Assembly (NCBI RefSeq): GCF_001428245.1
Contig: NZ_LMRV01000031.1
Coordinates: 40,666-104,665, forward strand
Length of the DNA stretch: 64,000 nt
Direction of reading: 5' to 3'
From: Paenibacillus sp. Soil522
GTDB taxonomy: Bacteria; Bacillota; Bacilli; Paenibacillales; Paenibacillaceae
Position 1 is the stretch's first letter. The number at the start of each line of letters is the position of its first letter. Positions 20,451 to 28,674 of this stretch are shown here, piece after piece. Both the position numbers and the translations under genes were made by a program. The notes beneath the pieces are model-generated. The model made no database searches, was not told the origin of the DNA, and was given only the letters and a program-made list of their open reading frames with translations.

Positions 20451-22214
20451 GTGCGAATTAAGCTTGTACATATGATTGCTTTGCTAACGGCGGTGGCCGT
20501 GTTCCTCATGTATAAAGGGACGCTCGATACGATGGACTATTTTTTCCAGGATCGGTTTATGCAGAAGGAGAGCGCTGCGGATACCCGGATCGCTATAATT
20601 GCCATCGATGATGAAAGCGTAAACGAATTTGGAAGCTGGCCTTGGAACCGCAGCGTTCATGCCCAGCTCATCGATATGCTCGCCGAAGGGAAGCCTGCGG
20701 TTATTGCGTTTGACGTAACCTTTCCCGTACCCTCGGCAGATGACACATCATCGGATGAGGCGTTGATCGCCGCAGCAGCGAATGCGGGCAATGTTGTCAT
20801 GCCTGTGTATGGAACGTTCGCTCCGTCTGCGAAGCAAGGCGCGATTGAAGCGCTGGACATGTCGGATCCATTCCCGGCGCTAAAGGAAGCGGCCGCAGCG
20901 GTCGGGCACATCAACACGATACCGGATCGCGACCGTGTCGTGCGTAATTCCTTATATAGCTTTACGGATAAAGGCGAGCGGGTAGAGAGCTTTTCTTGGG
21001 TTGTTTACCGGATGTTCATGGAACGCATGGGCAGGTCCGCTAATGCGGATATGCTTCCGCTCGATGCGTTTGGCCGGTTTCATATCCCGTACACGGGACG
21101 GCCGGGACAGTATGAAGCCATTCCGTATTCCGCTGTTCTTAGCGGAGAGGTGCCTGCGGATTATTTTAAGGATAGAATCGTGCTGGTTGGCCCTTACGCA
21201 ACAGGATTTAAAGATGATTACCTTACGCCGCTGCAGGTGAAGAGCCCGATGTATGGGGTGGAGATACATGCGAACATCATTCAGGCGCTGCTCGAAGGGG
21301 ATCTGAAGCATGAGCTTGATTGGAAATGGAATGCGCTTATTTTGCTGCTGGCGGCGGCGCTTGCCTGCTTCCTGTTTCGAAGGTGGAACATGGTCATTTC
21401 CTTCATGGCCGTTGCGGCAATCATTGCTTCTTTTATATTAGGGAGCAGTTATCTATACGACAATGGTCTAATCATCTCGATTGGCTATGTGGTTCCTTTG
21501 CTCATCGTCAGCTGTATCGTCGTCGTTGGCTTTCATTATATGGAGGAGCTGCTGGAGCGCCGCAGGGTGACGGACATATTCGGCAGGTACGTTGCTCCGG
21601 AGGTCGTGAACCAGATTTTGAAAAATGGCGAGGAAGGCTTGAAGCTTGGCGGAACACGCCGGAAGCTAACCGTTTTGTTCGTCGATATCCGCGGCTTTAC
21701 GCCGCTCTCGGAGCGGGCGGAGCCGGAGGAAATCGTAGAAATATTGAATGAGTATCTCGATCTTGCAGCCAACTGCATCTTTAAGCACGACGGGACGCTG
21801 GACAAGTTTATCGGGGATGCGGCGATGGCGATTTTTAACGCGCCGCTGCTTCTGAAGGATCATCCGATGCGGGCTGTGGAAGCGGCTTGGGCGATGAAGG
21901 AAGGCTCGGCTGCGCTCGAGCGCAAGCTGGTCGAACGGTTCGGCTTTGGCGTTAAGTTCGGCCTTGGGATTCATACGGGCTCTGCCGTCTTCGGCAACAT
22001 TGGCTCGAAGAGCCGGATGGACTATACCGCAATCGGCGACACCGTGAATACGGCTGCTAGGCTGGAGAGTAATGCGAAGCCGGGGCAAATTATTTTGAGC
22101 GATGCAGTTTATCAGGCGGTAAAGGATCGAATCAAGGCCGGTTCTCTTGGCGAGATCAAAGTGAAAGGGAAAGAGCAGGGCATTACTATTTATGAATTGG
22201 AGGGATTAAATTGA
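20451..22214 (+). CDS. CHASE2-domain class III adenylate/guanylate cyclase
   Basis: Membrane-bound signal transducer of 587 residues. One N-terminal membrane segment (about 5-20) leads to an extracellular CHASE2 domain (about 25-300; QDRFMQKESAADTRIAIIAIDDESV, NRSVHAQLIDML). Three membrane segments follow (about 290-370), then the cytoplasmic cyclase domain (about 400-587). Metal-binding Asp D412 (FVDIRGFT) and D456 (FIGDAA), base-specifying K452 and D524, and transition-state N533 and R537 are all present, so it should be active, with ATP favoured by the Lys/Asp pair. The start is GTG after AGGGGGA. The stop overlaps the TTG start of the FecR-domain gene. The ligand is unknown. Confidence 0.92.
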   Translation: MRIKLVHMIALLTAVAVFLMYKGTLDTMDYFFQDRFMQKESAADTRIAIIAIDDESVNEFGSWPWNRSVHAQLIDMLAEGKPAVIAFDVTFPVPSADDTSSDEALIAAAANAGNVVMPVYGTFAPSAKQGAIEALDMSDPFPALKEAAAAVGHINTIPDRDRVVRNSLYSFTDKGERVESFSWVVYRMFMERMGRSANADMLPLDAFGRFHIPYTGRPGQYEAIPYSAVLSGEVPADYFKDRIVLVGPYATGFKDDYLTPLQVKSPMYGVEIHANIIQALLEGDLKHELDWKWNALILLLAAALACFLFRRWNMVISFMAVAAIIASFILGSSYLYDNGLIISIGYVVPLLIVSCIVVVGFHYMEELLERRRVTDIFGRYVAPEVVNQILKNGEEGLKLGGTRRKLTVLFVDIRGFTPLSERAEPEEIVEILNEYLDLAANCIFKHDGTLDKFIGDAAMAIFNAPLLLKDHPMRAVEAAWAMKEGSAALERKLVERFGFGVKFGLGIHTGSAVFGNIGSKSRMDYTAIGDTVNTAARLESNAKPGQIILSDAVYQAVKDRIKAGSLGEIKVKGKEQGITIYELEGLN

Positions 22215-24649
22215 AGACTTTAAAGCTGTTTTTCGTCACTTTGCTTGTCATGGTGCTCATTTTGCCGACTTCCGTTTTTGCGAAGGATACTGGCAAAGCG
22301 GGCAAAATGACGGCCGTTACAGGCAAAGCGGAAGTGAAAAAAGGCGGCGGCTTCAAAAAATTTAATGCTTTTAAAGGGATGGCCATCACGCAAGGCGATA
22401 CCATTATGACCGGCAGCGACGGCAAGGTTAAGATGGATTTGGATAGCGACAAAGAGGTGACGATCGGCACCAATACGACGCTTGTCGTCAGCGAGCTGGT
22501 TAAGAGCGCCAAGGCGCTGGGCGGGAAGACAAGCCTCAGTCTGCTAAAGGGCAAGGTGCTCGTTTCCATTAAGAAGAAGCTGGACGGCGACTCCAGGTTT
22601 GAGATCGAAACGCCGACCGCCATTATGGGCGTTATGGGGACGGATTTTACCGTTAAATATGAAAATGAAGAAAGCTACGTCGGCGTTTTTGAAGGCGCTG
22701 TGAAGACCAAATACGGTGAGGGACTGCAGGATGAGACGACCGTTACACCCAATGAGCAGCTGCAATTAAACGAAGAGGGAACAGGCGGCAAAGAAAAGCT
22801 CGATTATCGCGACCTTCCGCTTGTGGGCTTGGAGCATTATGTTCAGCTGCTCGAGAAGGATCCTGAAGCCGATAAAAATTTAATTAATCAAGTAAAACAA
22901 GTAATCGAAACGAAAACAGAGGTGGAAGCTGCGGAAGTTTCTACTAATAGCGGAAGCTCGCAATCCAGCTCGGGCATCGTATACGAGGATAAAGAGGGAC
23001 AATCGAGCGATGGCGGTAATTCAGTGACACCGACGCCGACAGCAACGCCAACGGTGACGCCGATACCAACGGTATCTCCAACAGCAACACCAACTGCCAT
23101 TCCGAATCCGCCTGAACTAGACGTCACTGCATTTTACGGCAATCTTAGTTCATACATCATAAATGATAAAAATTTTGTTTTGCCGTTTACGGCAACACTT
23201 GCTTACAATGGCGCGAATTCGGCATTCCCTGCCGATGGATCACAGGTCGTTAAATTTGAGGTCTATCAGGAAAATGCGGGTGCATTCATTGAAAACAAGA
23301 GTATGGTTGAGACGGTTAAACGTGATCTTCACCATTCCAACCGATTAGTGGTTACCTTATCGCAGGCCGTTCCGTATGGCTCTAAAATCCGTATAACGAT
23401 TCGCGAGGGCAAATTGAAAAATGCGGAAACAAACGATATTCAAATCGAGGATCAGGTAACGGCAAGCGAGCGGTCAGGCCAAGGGTTTACATTTAAGTTC
23501 GATCAGGAAACGATACCGCTCGAGTTTATACATGAGGCAGATGCGGCGGACAGCTACCAGAATCTGTCGTTTTCTACACTCGGCTATCATATACCGCTAG
23601 TTCCTGAAATGGATAACTCGCCTGACATTACGATAAGCAAAGTTTGTCCCGGTGATGGGAATGAAGGAGAGGAAACGCAAGAAGGAGGCGAAGTAGATTC
23701 AGAATGTTATCCAAACGTTATCCATAATGGGAATGGGATTTTATTATTAAGCATGATCGAGAATAGAGCGGAAGTTAGCCTGAATACATCCTATTTTAAA
23801 AGGCTTGAACCCGCTTTATACCAAGTGCGCCTTAATTTTAAAGATGATAATGGCCTTGAGATTGATGGCCATGTAGATATTCATATAAACGTAAGGCAGT
23901 TTAATCCTCCTGTCGCGCTGAGCTATCAGGCGCAAATGACGGATGATCATACCTTAATACTGCCATTTAGCACGAGTTTGATGCTGCCTTTCATTTCGTC
24001 CAATCTGGAGGATTTAATAACTGTCAGTGTTTATAACATTCGAACTGAAGTTCCAGTTTTGACGACAGATCCTTTTAACGGGGAAAATGAAGACGGAGAC
24101 ACGGCTTATCCGCCGTTTAACGCTGTTAATATTTTGAATGTAGTCATTGATGGCAATGATAGGGCGCGGCTCATAGTTACATTGGAGGATGCTGTTGAAT
24201 ACGGCTCGCTAGTATACGTAAATGTAAATCCAAATTTGTTGCTCAATGCAGATACTAAGGATATGCAAGAAGCACCTCAATTTTTTAATTACATGTATCG
24301 GTCTGAGCTGTCAAAGAACACCGTCAGATTCATTCATAAGTCACCCGTATCAGATGACGTAGAAATTATGATTAATAGCCGCGGAAATGAAATAGGGAAT
24401 ATAACTTTGCTTCAGGCTTGTGATTGGGTCGATAACTCTTGCAGCGGGTATGAGTCTCCTCCTGATTTAGACAAGGGGTATGAGCTAACCAGGGTTGGGC
24501 ATTTAGCGAAGCTGACGCTCAAAGGGGCTTATTTTAGTAATGAAGCTGCAGTGTTAACGCCATATTGGCTCATTATTCCAATCATAAAAGACGAAGAACA
24601 AATAGATGTGCTTTACATAGAAATCATGGTCTATTCACAACTTCAATGA
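22211..24649 (+). CDS. Secreted FecR-domain protein with duplicated C-terminal region
   Basis: An 812-residue exported protein. The TTG start overlaps the cyclase stop, with GGAGGGA upstream. A signal peptide (about 1-24, ending SVFA) is followed by a FecR domain (about 30-180; GDTIMTGSDGKVKMDLDSDKEV, FEIETPTAIMGVMGTDFTV). A linker of Thr/Pro repeats (about 273-300, TPTPTATPT) leads to two related units of about 240 residues: LPFTATL/LPFSTSL, RLVVTLSQAVPYGS/RLIVTLEDAVEYGS, LKNAETNDIQ/LLNADTKDMQ. Each unit ends near a Cys pair. FecR domains next to CHASE2 cyclases are known in several phyla, so it may be the extracytoplasmic partner of the cyclase. The repeated unit I do not recognise. Confidence 0.85.
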   Translation: MKTLKLFFVTLLVMVLILPTSVFAKDTGKAGKMTAVTGKAEVKKGGGFKKFNAFKGMAITQGDTIMTGSDGKVKMDLDSDKEVTIGTNTTLVVSELVKSAKALGGKTSLSLLKGKVLVSIKKKLDGDSRFEIETPTAIMGVMGTDFTVKYENEESYVGVFEGAVKTKYGEGLQDETTVTPNEQLQLNEEGTGGKEKLDYRDLPLVGLEHYVQLLEKDPEADKNLINQVKQVIETKTEVEAAEVSTNSGSSQSSSGIVYEDKEGQSSDGGNSVTPTPTATPTVTPIPTVSPTATPTAIPNPPELDVTAFYGNLSSYIINDKNFVLPFTATLAYNGANSAFPADGSQVVKFEVYQENAGAFIENKSMVETVKRDLHHSNRLVVTLSQAVPYGSKIRITIREGKLKNAETNDIQIEDQVTASERSGQGFTFKFDQETIPLEFIHEADAADSYQNLSFSTLGYHIPLVPEMDNSPDITISKVCPGDGNEGEETQEGGEVDSECYPNVIHNGNGILLLSMIENRAEVSLNTSYFKRLEPALYQVRLNFKDDNGLEIDGHVDIHINVRQFNPPVALSYQAQMTDDHTLILPFSTSLMLPFISSNLEDLITVSVYNIRTEVPVLTTDPFNGENEDGDTAYPPFNAVNILNVVIDGNDRARLIVTLEDAVEYGSLVYVNVNPNLLLNADTKDMQEAPQFFNYMYRSELSKNTVRFIHKSPVSDDVEIMINSRGNEIGNITLLQACDWVDNSCSGYESPPDLDKGYELTRVGHLAKLTLKGAYFSNEAAVLTPYWLIIPIIKDEEQIDVLYIEIMVYSQLQ

Positions 24650-24673
24650 TCAAATAGCGAAAGGAGCAATCAT

Positions 24674-26998
24674 GTGAAAAGCAGATTTCGATTGCTGGCG
24701 GCAGGCGCGGCGCTTACTGCGGCGCTTACCGCGGCTAACTTAACGGTATACGCGGCAGCGGAAGGGCCAACTGAAATAACGGCGGAGGCCGGCGCTGCTG
24801 TAATTGCGAAAGTGTTCGACAAAGTAAATCAGCCATGGGGGCTTGCTGCTTTACCGGATGGCGGCATCATTGTCGTCGGCTCGGAAAGCAACCAAATTAG
24901 CAAGTGGCAAAATGGGCAGCTCACGCCTGTAACGGCTCAGACTAAACCGGGTTATTTTGATGGTACGACCGTGACCTCAAGCTTTTATCACCCGACTTAT
25001 TCAGTCGTGAACAGCAAGGGTGTTATCTATGTTAGCGATACGGACAATCATGTTGTGCGCAAAATCGTTCATGAGCGGGTGTACACGGCTGCCGGAAACG
25101 GCAATGCGGGCAATAAAAACGGCAAATTCGAAGAGGCGCAGTTTAACGCTCCGACTGGTCTCGCGCTCGATGCCGATGACAACGTTTATGTTGCCGATTC
25201 GTTAAACCATGTCATCCGCAAAATTACGCCGGAGGGCATGACGTCCACGTTCGCCGGAGCCGCTGACGAAACGGGCGGATATAAGGACGGCAGCGCATCT
25301 GAAGCGCTTTTTAACGAGCCGATGGGACTTGCTTTTGATAAGAAGGGCGGCTTGTATGTTGCGGACAGCGGCAATCATTTAATTCGTTATATTCATGAGG
25401 GAAAAGTGACGACAATTGCCGGCAAGCCGACAGCCGCCGATGCGTTTACCGGTTATATGGCAGGCGGCTACGCAAACGGTTCGGGAGGCGATGCGCGGTT
25501 TAACCGTCCCCGCGGACTTGCTTATGCCGATGGCGTCTTATTTATTGCCGACAGCCTGAACAACCGTATCCGTGCTTTACAAGCTGATGGGAAAGTGATT
25601 GCGATTGCGGGCCAAAGCGCACCGGGCGATAAGGTAGGAGCGTTGGATACCGCACAGTTTAATCAGCCGTCCTCCTTGCTCTATACGGCGGGTAAGCTGT
25701 ACGTTGCGGATACGATGAACAACAGCGTGAAGATGCTTGAGGCTGATCCGAAGACGCTTAAGCCGATTAGCACAAAAGAGGAGTTAATTGCCGGTACGGA
25801 GCTGCTGCCGGCGGGCAAGGATGTTCAAGTATGGCTGGAAGGCAAGCAGGTGAAATTTGCTGCTGCGCAGAAACCATATAAGAGCGGGGACAAAACGTAT
25901 CTCCCTGTCAGAGCTTTGTTTGAAGCATGGGGGACAGAAATCAAGTGGAATGCTGCCAAGAAGGAGGTGCGCTTAGCCAAAAAGGGCTGGAAGCTTGTAC
26001 TCAAAGCTAATGCAAAGCGTACGGTCGTTCTGAACAAAGGTGTCATGTACGTAGAGGCCGTTTATTTAGAGGACGCGGCATCATTCTTAATAGCGCACGA
26101 CGACGAATTCAATGCTATTATTATAAGCAGGGGCTATAACAAGCTCAGCAATTATACTTGGAACGGAGGCTGTAAAATGACTTCAGGAAGCCATTTGCAA
26201 AATAACGTAGAACGTTTCTCCGGATTCGAAAATGATTATGATCAGCATCGGCCGAAAGCCCCGACCGCGGTTGTCGATATTTTGACCGGCTACTTGGGCA
26301 AGGCGCCAAGCGTTGTGGTTGATGTCGGCTGCGGCACGGGCTTGTCCACCTTTGTCTGGAATAAGCATGCCGGGCGGATCATGGGCATTGAGCCAAACGA
26401 CGATATGAGAAGCAAGGCGCTGGCCCGTTTATCTGAGCTGAAGGATGCAGGGCATATTTCATTTGTCAAAGGCTATTCTGACAAGCTTGCCCTGGATGTG
26501 GAGAGCGTGGATGTCGTGACTTGCTCGCAATCCTTTCATTGGATGGAGCCTGTCAGCACGCTGCGTGAATTTGCTCGCGTTCTGCAACCGGGAGGACTGT
26601 TCGCGGCGTATGATTGCGACTGGCCGCCAACTCTCCACTTTGGCGTTGAGATGGAGTATAAGCAGCTTATCGACCGGTCCGAGGCGATCATTGCCAAGTA
26701 TATTGCCGAGAAAAACCGGGCAAGCAAACGGGATAAGGAGCAGCATTTAACCCGAATTAGGGAAAGCGGCCTATTTCGTTTCTCGAAAGAAATCGTGTTT
26801 CATCATATAGAGTCATGCGATGCAGAGCGCTATATCGGTTTGGCGCTCAGCCAAGGCGGCGTTCAGGCGGTGTTCAAGCTTGGCTCGTCGGAGCTGGACA
26901 AGCCGCTTCAATCGTTCCGCAGCAGCGTGGAGCATTATTTTGCGGGAAGAACGCTGGATGTGATGTTCAGCTACCGGATGAGGCTGGGCGTGAGGTAA
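24674..26998 (+). CDS. NHL-repeat/stalk-domain secreted protein, reading through into a methyltransferase
   Basis: One uninterrupted 774-codon frame holding two unrelated proteins. Residues 1-27 are a signal peptide, about 45-360 carry five or so NHL beta-propeller repeats (FNAPTGLALDADDNVYVADSLNHVIRKI pattern), and about 380-490 form a copper-amine-oxidase-N-like stalk domain (YLPVRALFEAWGTEIKWNAAKKEV). Then, with no stop, comes a complete cytoplasmic SAM methyltransferase from residue 502. Export of a SAM methyltransferase makes little sense, and the second half has its own ribosome binding site and ATG. One more G in the G4 run at 26130-26133 would create a TAA right after IIISRG, so a one-base loss probably removed the stop. 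GTG start, AAGGAG upstream. Confidence 0.75.
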   Translation: MKSRFRLLAAGAALTAALTAANLTVYAAAEGPTEITAEAGAAVIAKVFDKVNQPWGLAALPDGGIIVVGSESNQISKWQNGQLTPVTAQTKPGYFDGTTVTSSFYHPTYSVVNSKGVIYVSDTDNHVVRKIVHERVYTAAGNGNAGNKNGKFEEAQFNAPTGLALDADDNVYVADSLNHVIRKITPEGMTSTFAGAADETGGYKDGSASEALFNEPMGLAFDKKGGLYVADSGNHLIRYIHEGKVTTIAGKPTAADAFTGYMAGGYANGSGGDARFNRPRGLAYADGVLFIADSLNNRIRALQADGKVIAIAGQSAPGDKVGALDTAQFNQPSSLLYTAGKLYVADTMNNSVKMLEADPKTLKPISTKEELIAGTELLPAGKDVQVWLEGKQVKFAAAQKPYKSGDKTYLPVRALFEAWGTEIKWNAAKKEVRLAKKGWKLVLKANAKRTVVLNKGVMYVEAVYLEDAASFLIAHDDEFNAIIISRGYNKLSNYTWNGGCKMTSGSHLQNNVERFSGFENDYDQHRPKAPTAVVDILTGYLGKAPSVVVDVGCGTGLSTFVWNKHAGRIMGIEPNDDMRSKALARLSELKDAGHISFVKGYSDKLALDVESVDVVTCSQSFHWMEPVSTLREFARVLQPGGLFAAYDCDWPPTLHFGVEMEYKQLIDRSEAIIAKYIAEKNRASKRDKEQHLTRIRESGLFRFSKEIVFHHIESCDAERYIGLALSQGGVQAVFKLGSSELDKPLQSFRSSVEHYFAGRTLDVMFSYRMRLGVR
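26177..26998 (+). CDS. Class I SAM-dependent methyltransferase (own start inside the fused frame)
   Basis: A complete 273-residue methyltransferase when read from ATG 26177, eight bases after ACGGAGG. Motif I is VVDVGCGTGLS (SAM-binding glycine loop), motif II ends at GIEPNDDMR, and the post-motif segment is VDVVTCSQSFHWMEP, typical of the UbiE/Methyltransf_11 group that methylates small molecules. The C-terminal part is family-specific. It ends just before a strong terminator. The substrate is unknown. Listed separately since the fused frame upstream is probably an accident, and this start should be used in the cell whether or not the frames are fused. Confidence 0.75.
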   Translation: MTSGSHLQNNVERFSGFENDYDQHRPKAPTAVVDILTGYLGKAPSVVVDVGCGTGLSTFVWNKHAGRIMGIEPNDDMRSKALARLSELKDAGHISFVKGYSDKLALDVESVDVVTCSQSFHWMEPVSTLREFARVLQPGGLFAAYDCDWPPTLHFGVEMEYKQLIDRSEAIIAKYIAEKNRASKRDKEQHLTRIRESGLFRFSKEIVFHHIESCDAERYIGLALSQGGVQAVFKLGSSELDKPLQSFRSSVEHYFAGRTLDVMFSYRMRLGVR

Positions 26999-27024
26999 GA
27001 AGGGGAGCTCAAGTCGGGTTATAG

Positions 27025-27070
27025 AAGCAAGCAGCCAGCGCTATTTAGGCAAAGGCTGCTTGCTTTTTTT
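27025..27070 (+). terminator. Intrinsic terminator after methyltransferase
   Basis: Stem AAGCAAGCAGCC with GGCTGCTTGCTT, followed by seven or more T, about 30 bases after the stop. Confidence 0.85.
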
Positions 27071-27129
27071 GTTATTTTAAAAATGGCAGAGCACTGTATC
27101 GTCGTTACTGGCGATTATATTGGCGTTTA

Positions 27130-27143
27130 TGAAATGGGTTTCA
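27130..27143 (+). promoter_or_regulatory. Operator of downstream LacI regulator (autoregulation)
   Basis: TGAAATGGGTTTCA, the same 14-base sequence found at 28370 and, with small changes, at 28282 and 28356. It lies about 55 bases ahead of the LacI gene. Confidence 0.65.
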
Positions 27144-27197
27144 TAAATTTTTATCATCTGTTATCATGGAGACAAGAAACAACCTCAAGGGTGGAAC

Positions 27198-28241
27198 ATG
27201 ATGAAAAACATAACGATTTACGATATCGCGAAAGAAGCGGGCGTTTCGGTATCGACGGTTTCACGGGTCTTAAACAGTACGGCGCCCGTCAAAGCCAGTA
27301 CGAAAGAAACCATTATGAGAATTATTGAAAAATACAAATTTCAGCCGAATGCTTTGGCAAGGGGCTTAATCAAAAAGGAATCAGGCACAATCGCCATGAT
27401 TGTGCCTGATATTACGAATCCGTTCTTCCCGGAAGTGTTCTGGGGATCAGAGAATGAGGCGAGGGAGAAAGGCTACACCTTTTTCCTATGTAACACGGCT
27501 GGCGAATACAGCAGAGAAACGGAGTATTTGTCGATTTTTCGTGAAAAAAGAGTAGAAGGCATTATCTTTGTTGGAGGCCGTATCAATTTGGCGAACTGTC
27601 CGCCTGACTTAGTGCAAGAAGTAATGGAAGTGGCTGAAGGTACTCCCATTGTCCTCGTAAACGGAAATCTCGCCAAAAGCGGTTTACACCGTATTTATAC
27701 CGATGAAGCAGCCGGGACCGCTATGTCGACGCAGCATTTAATTGACCTGGGCCATAAGGATATTGCGTTTATTGGCGGCTTGGACTTTATGACGACCACC
27801 AATCAGAAGGTGAAGGCGGTTAAAAAGAAGCTGGAAGAACATCAATTAAGTTTGCGCAAAGAATGGATTCAATATGGCGAGTTTTCGATAAAAGCAGGAC
27901 GCGAACTCATGAACAAGCTTTTGGATGGAGAGGAAAGGCCTACGGCTGTGATCTGCGTAAATGATTTTACGGCCATCGGTGCCGTTAAAGCAGCAATGGA
28001 ACGTGGTTTGCGGATCCCGGATGATATTTCAATTGTTGGTTTTGATGATTCGCCGTTGTCCACTGCCGTTATTCCCGAGCTAACCACAGTGACACAGAAT
28101 ACTTATGAGCTGGGCAGGCTTGCGGTTGAAAGAATTTATCAGATCATTAATGGAATACCTGCGAAAAAAAATACAGTCCTGCAGCCTGAACTTATTGTTC
28201 GGCAGAGTACGGGGAAACCTCGGCAAAAAAATGAATATTGA
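27198..28241 (+). CDS. LacI-family regulator of the GH30 glycosidase
   Basis: A 347-residue repressor with helix-turn-helix TIYDIAKEAGVSVSTVSRVLN, hinge helix region FQPNALARGLIKK, and a sugar-sensing domain ending VGFDDSPLSTAVIPELTTV. Two adjacent ATG codons are possible (27198 and 27201); AAGGGTGG at 27187-27194 suits the second slightly better. Copies of one 14-base palindromic operator occur in its own promoter and three times between it and the GH30 gene, which ties the regulator to itself and to that gene. The inducer is presumably a product of GH30 action. Confidence 0.9.
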   Translation: MMKNITIYDIAKEAGVSVSTVSRVLNSTAPVKASTKETIMRIIEKYKFQPNALARGLIKKESGTIAMIVPDITNPFFPEVFWGSENEAREKGYTFFLCNTAGEYSRETEYLSIFREKRVEGIIFVGGRINLANCPPDLVQEVMEVAEGTPIVLVNGNLAKSGLHRIYTDEAAGTAMSTQHLIDLGHKDIAFIGGLDFMTTTNQKVKAVKKKLEEHQLSLRKEWIQYGEFSIKAGRELMNKLLDGEERPTAVICVNDFTAIGAVKAAMERGLRIPDDISIVGFDDSPLSTAVIPELTTVTQNTYELGRLAVERIYQIINGIPAKKNTVLQPELIVRQSTGKPRQKNEY

Positions 28242-28281
28242 CTGATTATGGAATGTGGGAATATAATTAATTTCAGATTAA

Positions 28282-28295
28282 TGAAACCCCTTTCA
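28282..28295 (+). promoter_or_regulatory. LacI operator copy
   Basis: TGAAACCCCTTTCA, 40 bases after the LacI stop; nearly symmetric and one member of the four-copy operator family. Confidence 0.55.
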
Positions 28296-28322
28296 CTAAA
28301 GAAGGAAGTTCAAAAAAACGGG

Positions 28323-28347
28323 CCCGCAAACAGCGGGTATTATTTTT
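28323..28347 (+). terminator. Terminator of the LacI regulator gene
   Basis: Stem CCCGC / GCGGG with a five-base loop, then TATTATTTTT. It separates the regulator from the GH30 promoter region. Confidence 0.6.
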
Positions 28348-28353
28348 GAAATT

Positions 28354-28385
28354 AGTGAAACCCGTTTCATGAAATGGGTTTCACT
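28354..28385 (+). promoter_or_regulatory. Double LacI operator (abutting palindromes)
   Basis: TGAAACCCGTTTCA (28356-28369) and TGAAATGGGTTTCA (28370-28383) abut directly and together form a 32-base near-perfect palindrome. This suggests two repressor dimers, or strong cooperative binding, ahead of the GH30 gene. Confidence 0.7.
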
Positions 28386-28435
28386 AAAGCGTATAAGCGG
28401 TAAGCTTATTTTATAGAGTTTTTTTTATAACAACT

Positions 28436-28449
28436 TGTAATCGTTTACA
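28436..28449 (+). promoter_or_regulatory. Putative CcpA cre site for GH30 gene
   Basis: TGTAATCGTTTACA fits the Bacillus cre consensus TGWNANCGNTNNCA at every fixed position. It lies about 225 bases ahead of the GH30 start, downstream of the LacI operators. The rest of the leader up to 28674 contains no recognisable gene. Confidence 0.6.
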
Positions 28450-28674
28450 AACCAAAATGCAATGCCATATTGAAAGGTGGTGAGGCTAATCGAAGAAAGA
28501 ATAACAAGACATCCAGATTTTCAGGAGGCTTGATTTACACGGTGTAATGAATCCTTGATCTTAGAAGGAGAGATGGTAATAATTGAAAAAGTTAGTCATG
28601 GGTAACTACAGTAGATTTGTTCATCATACAAATTTCGACCGATACAATTTAAGTAAGGGGGCGGCTATTAGAAT

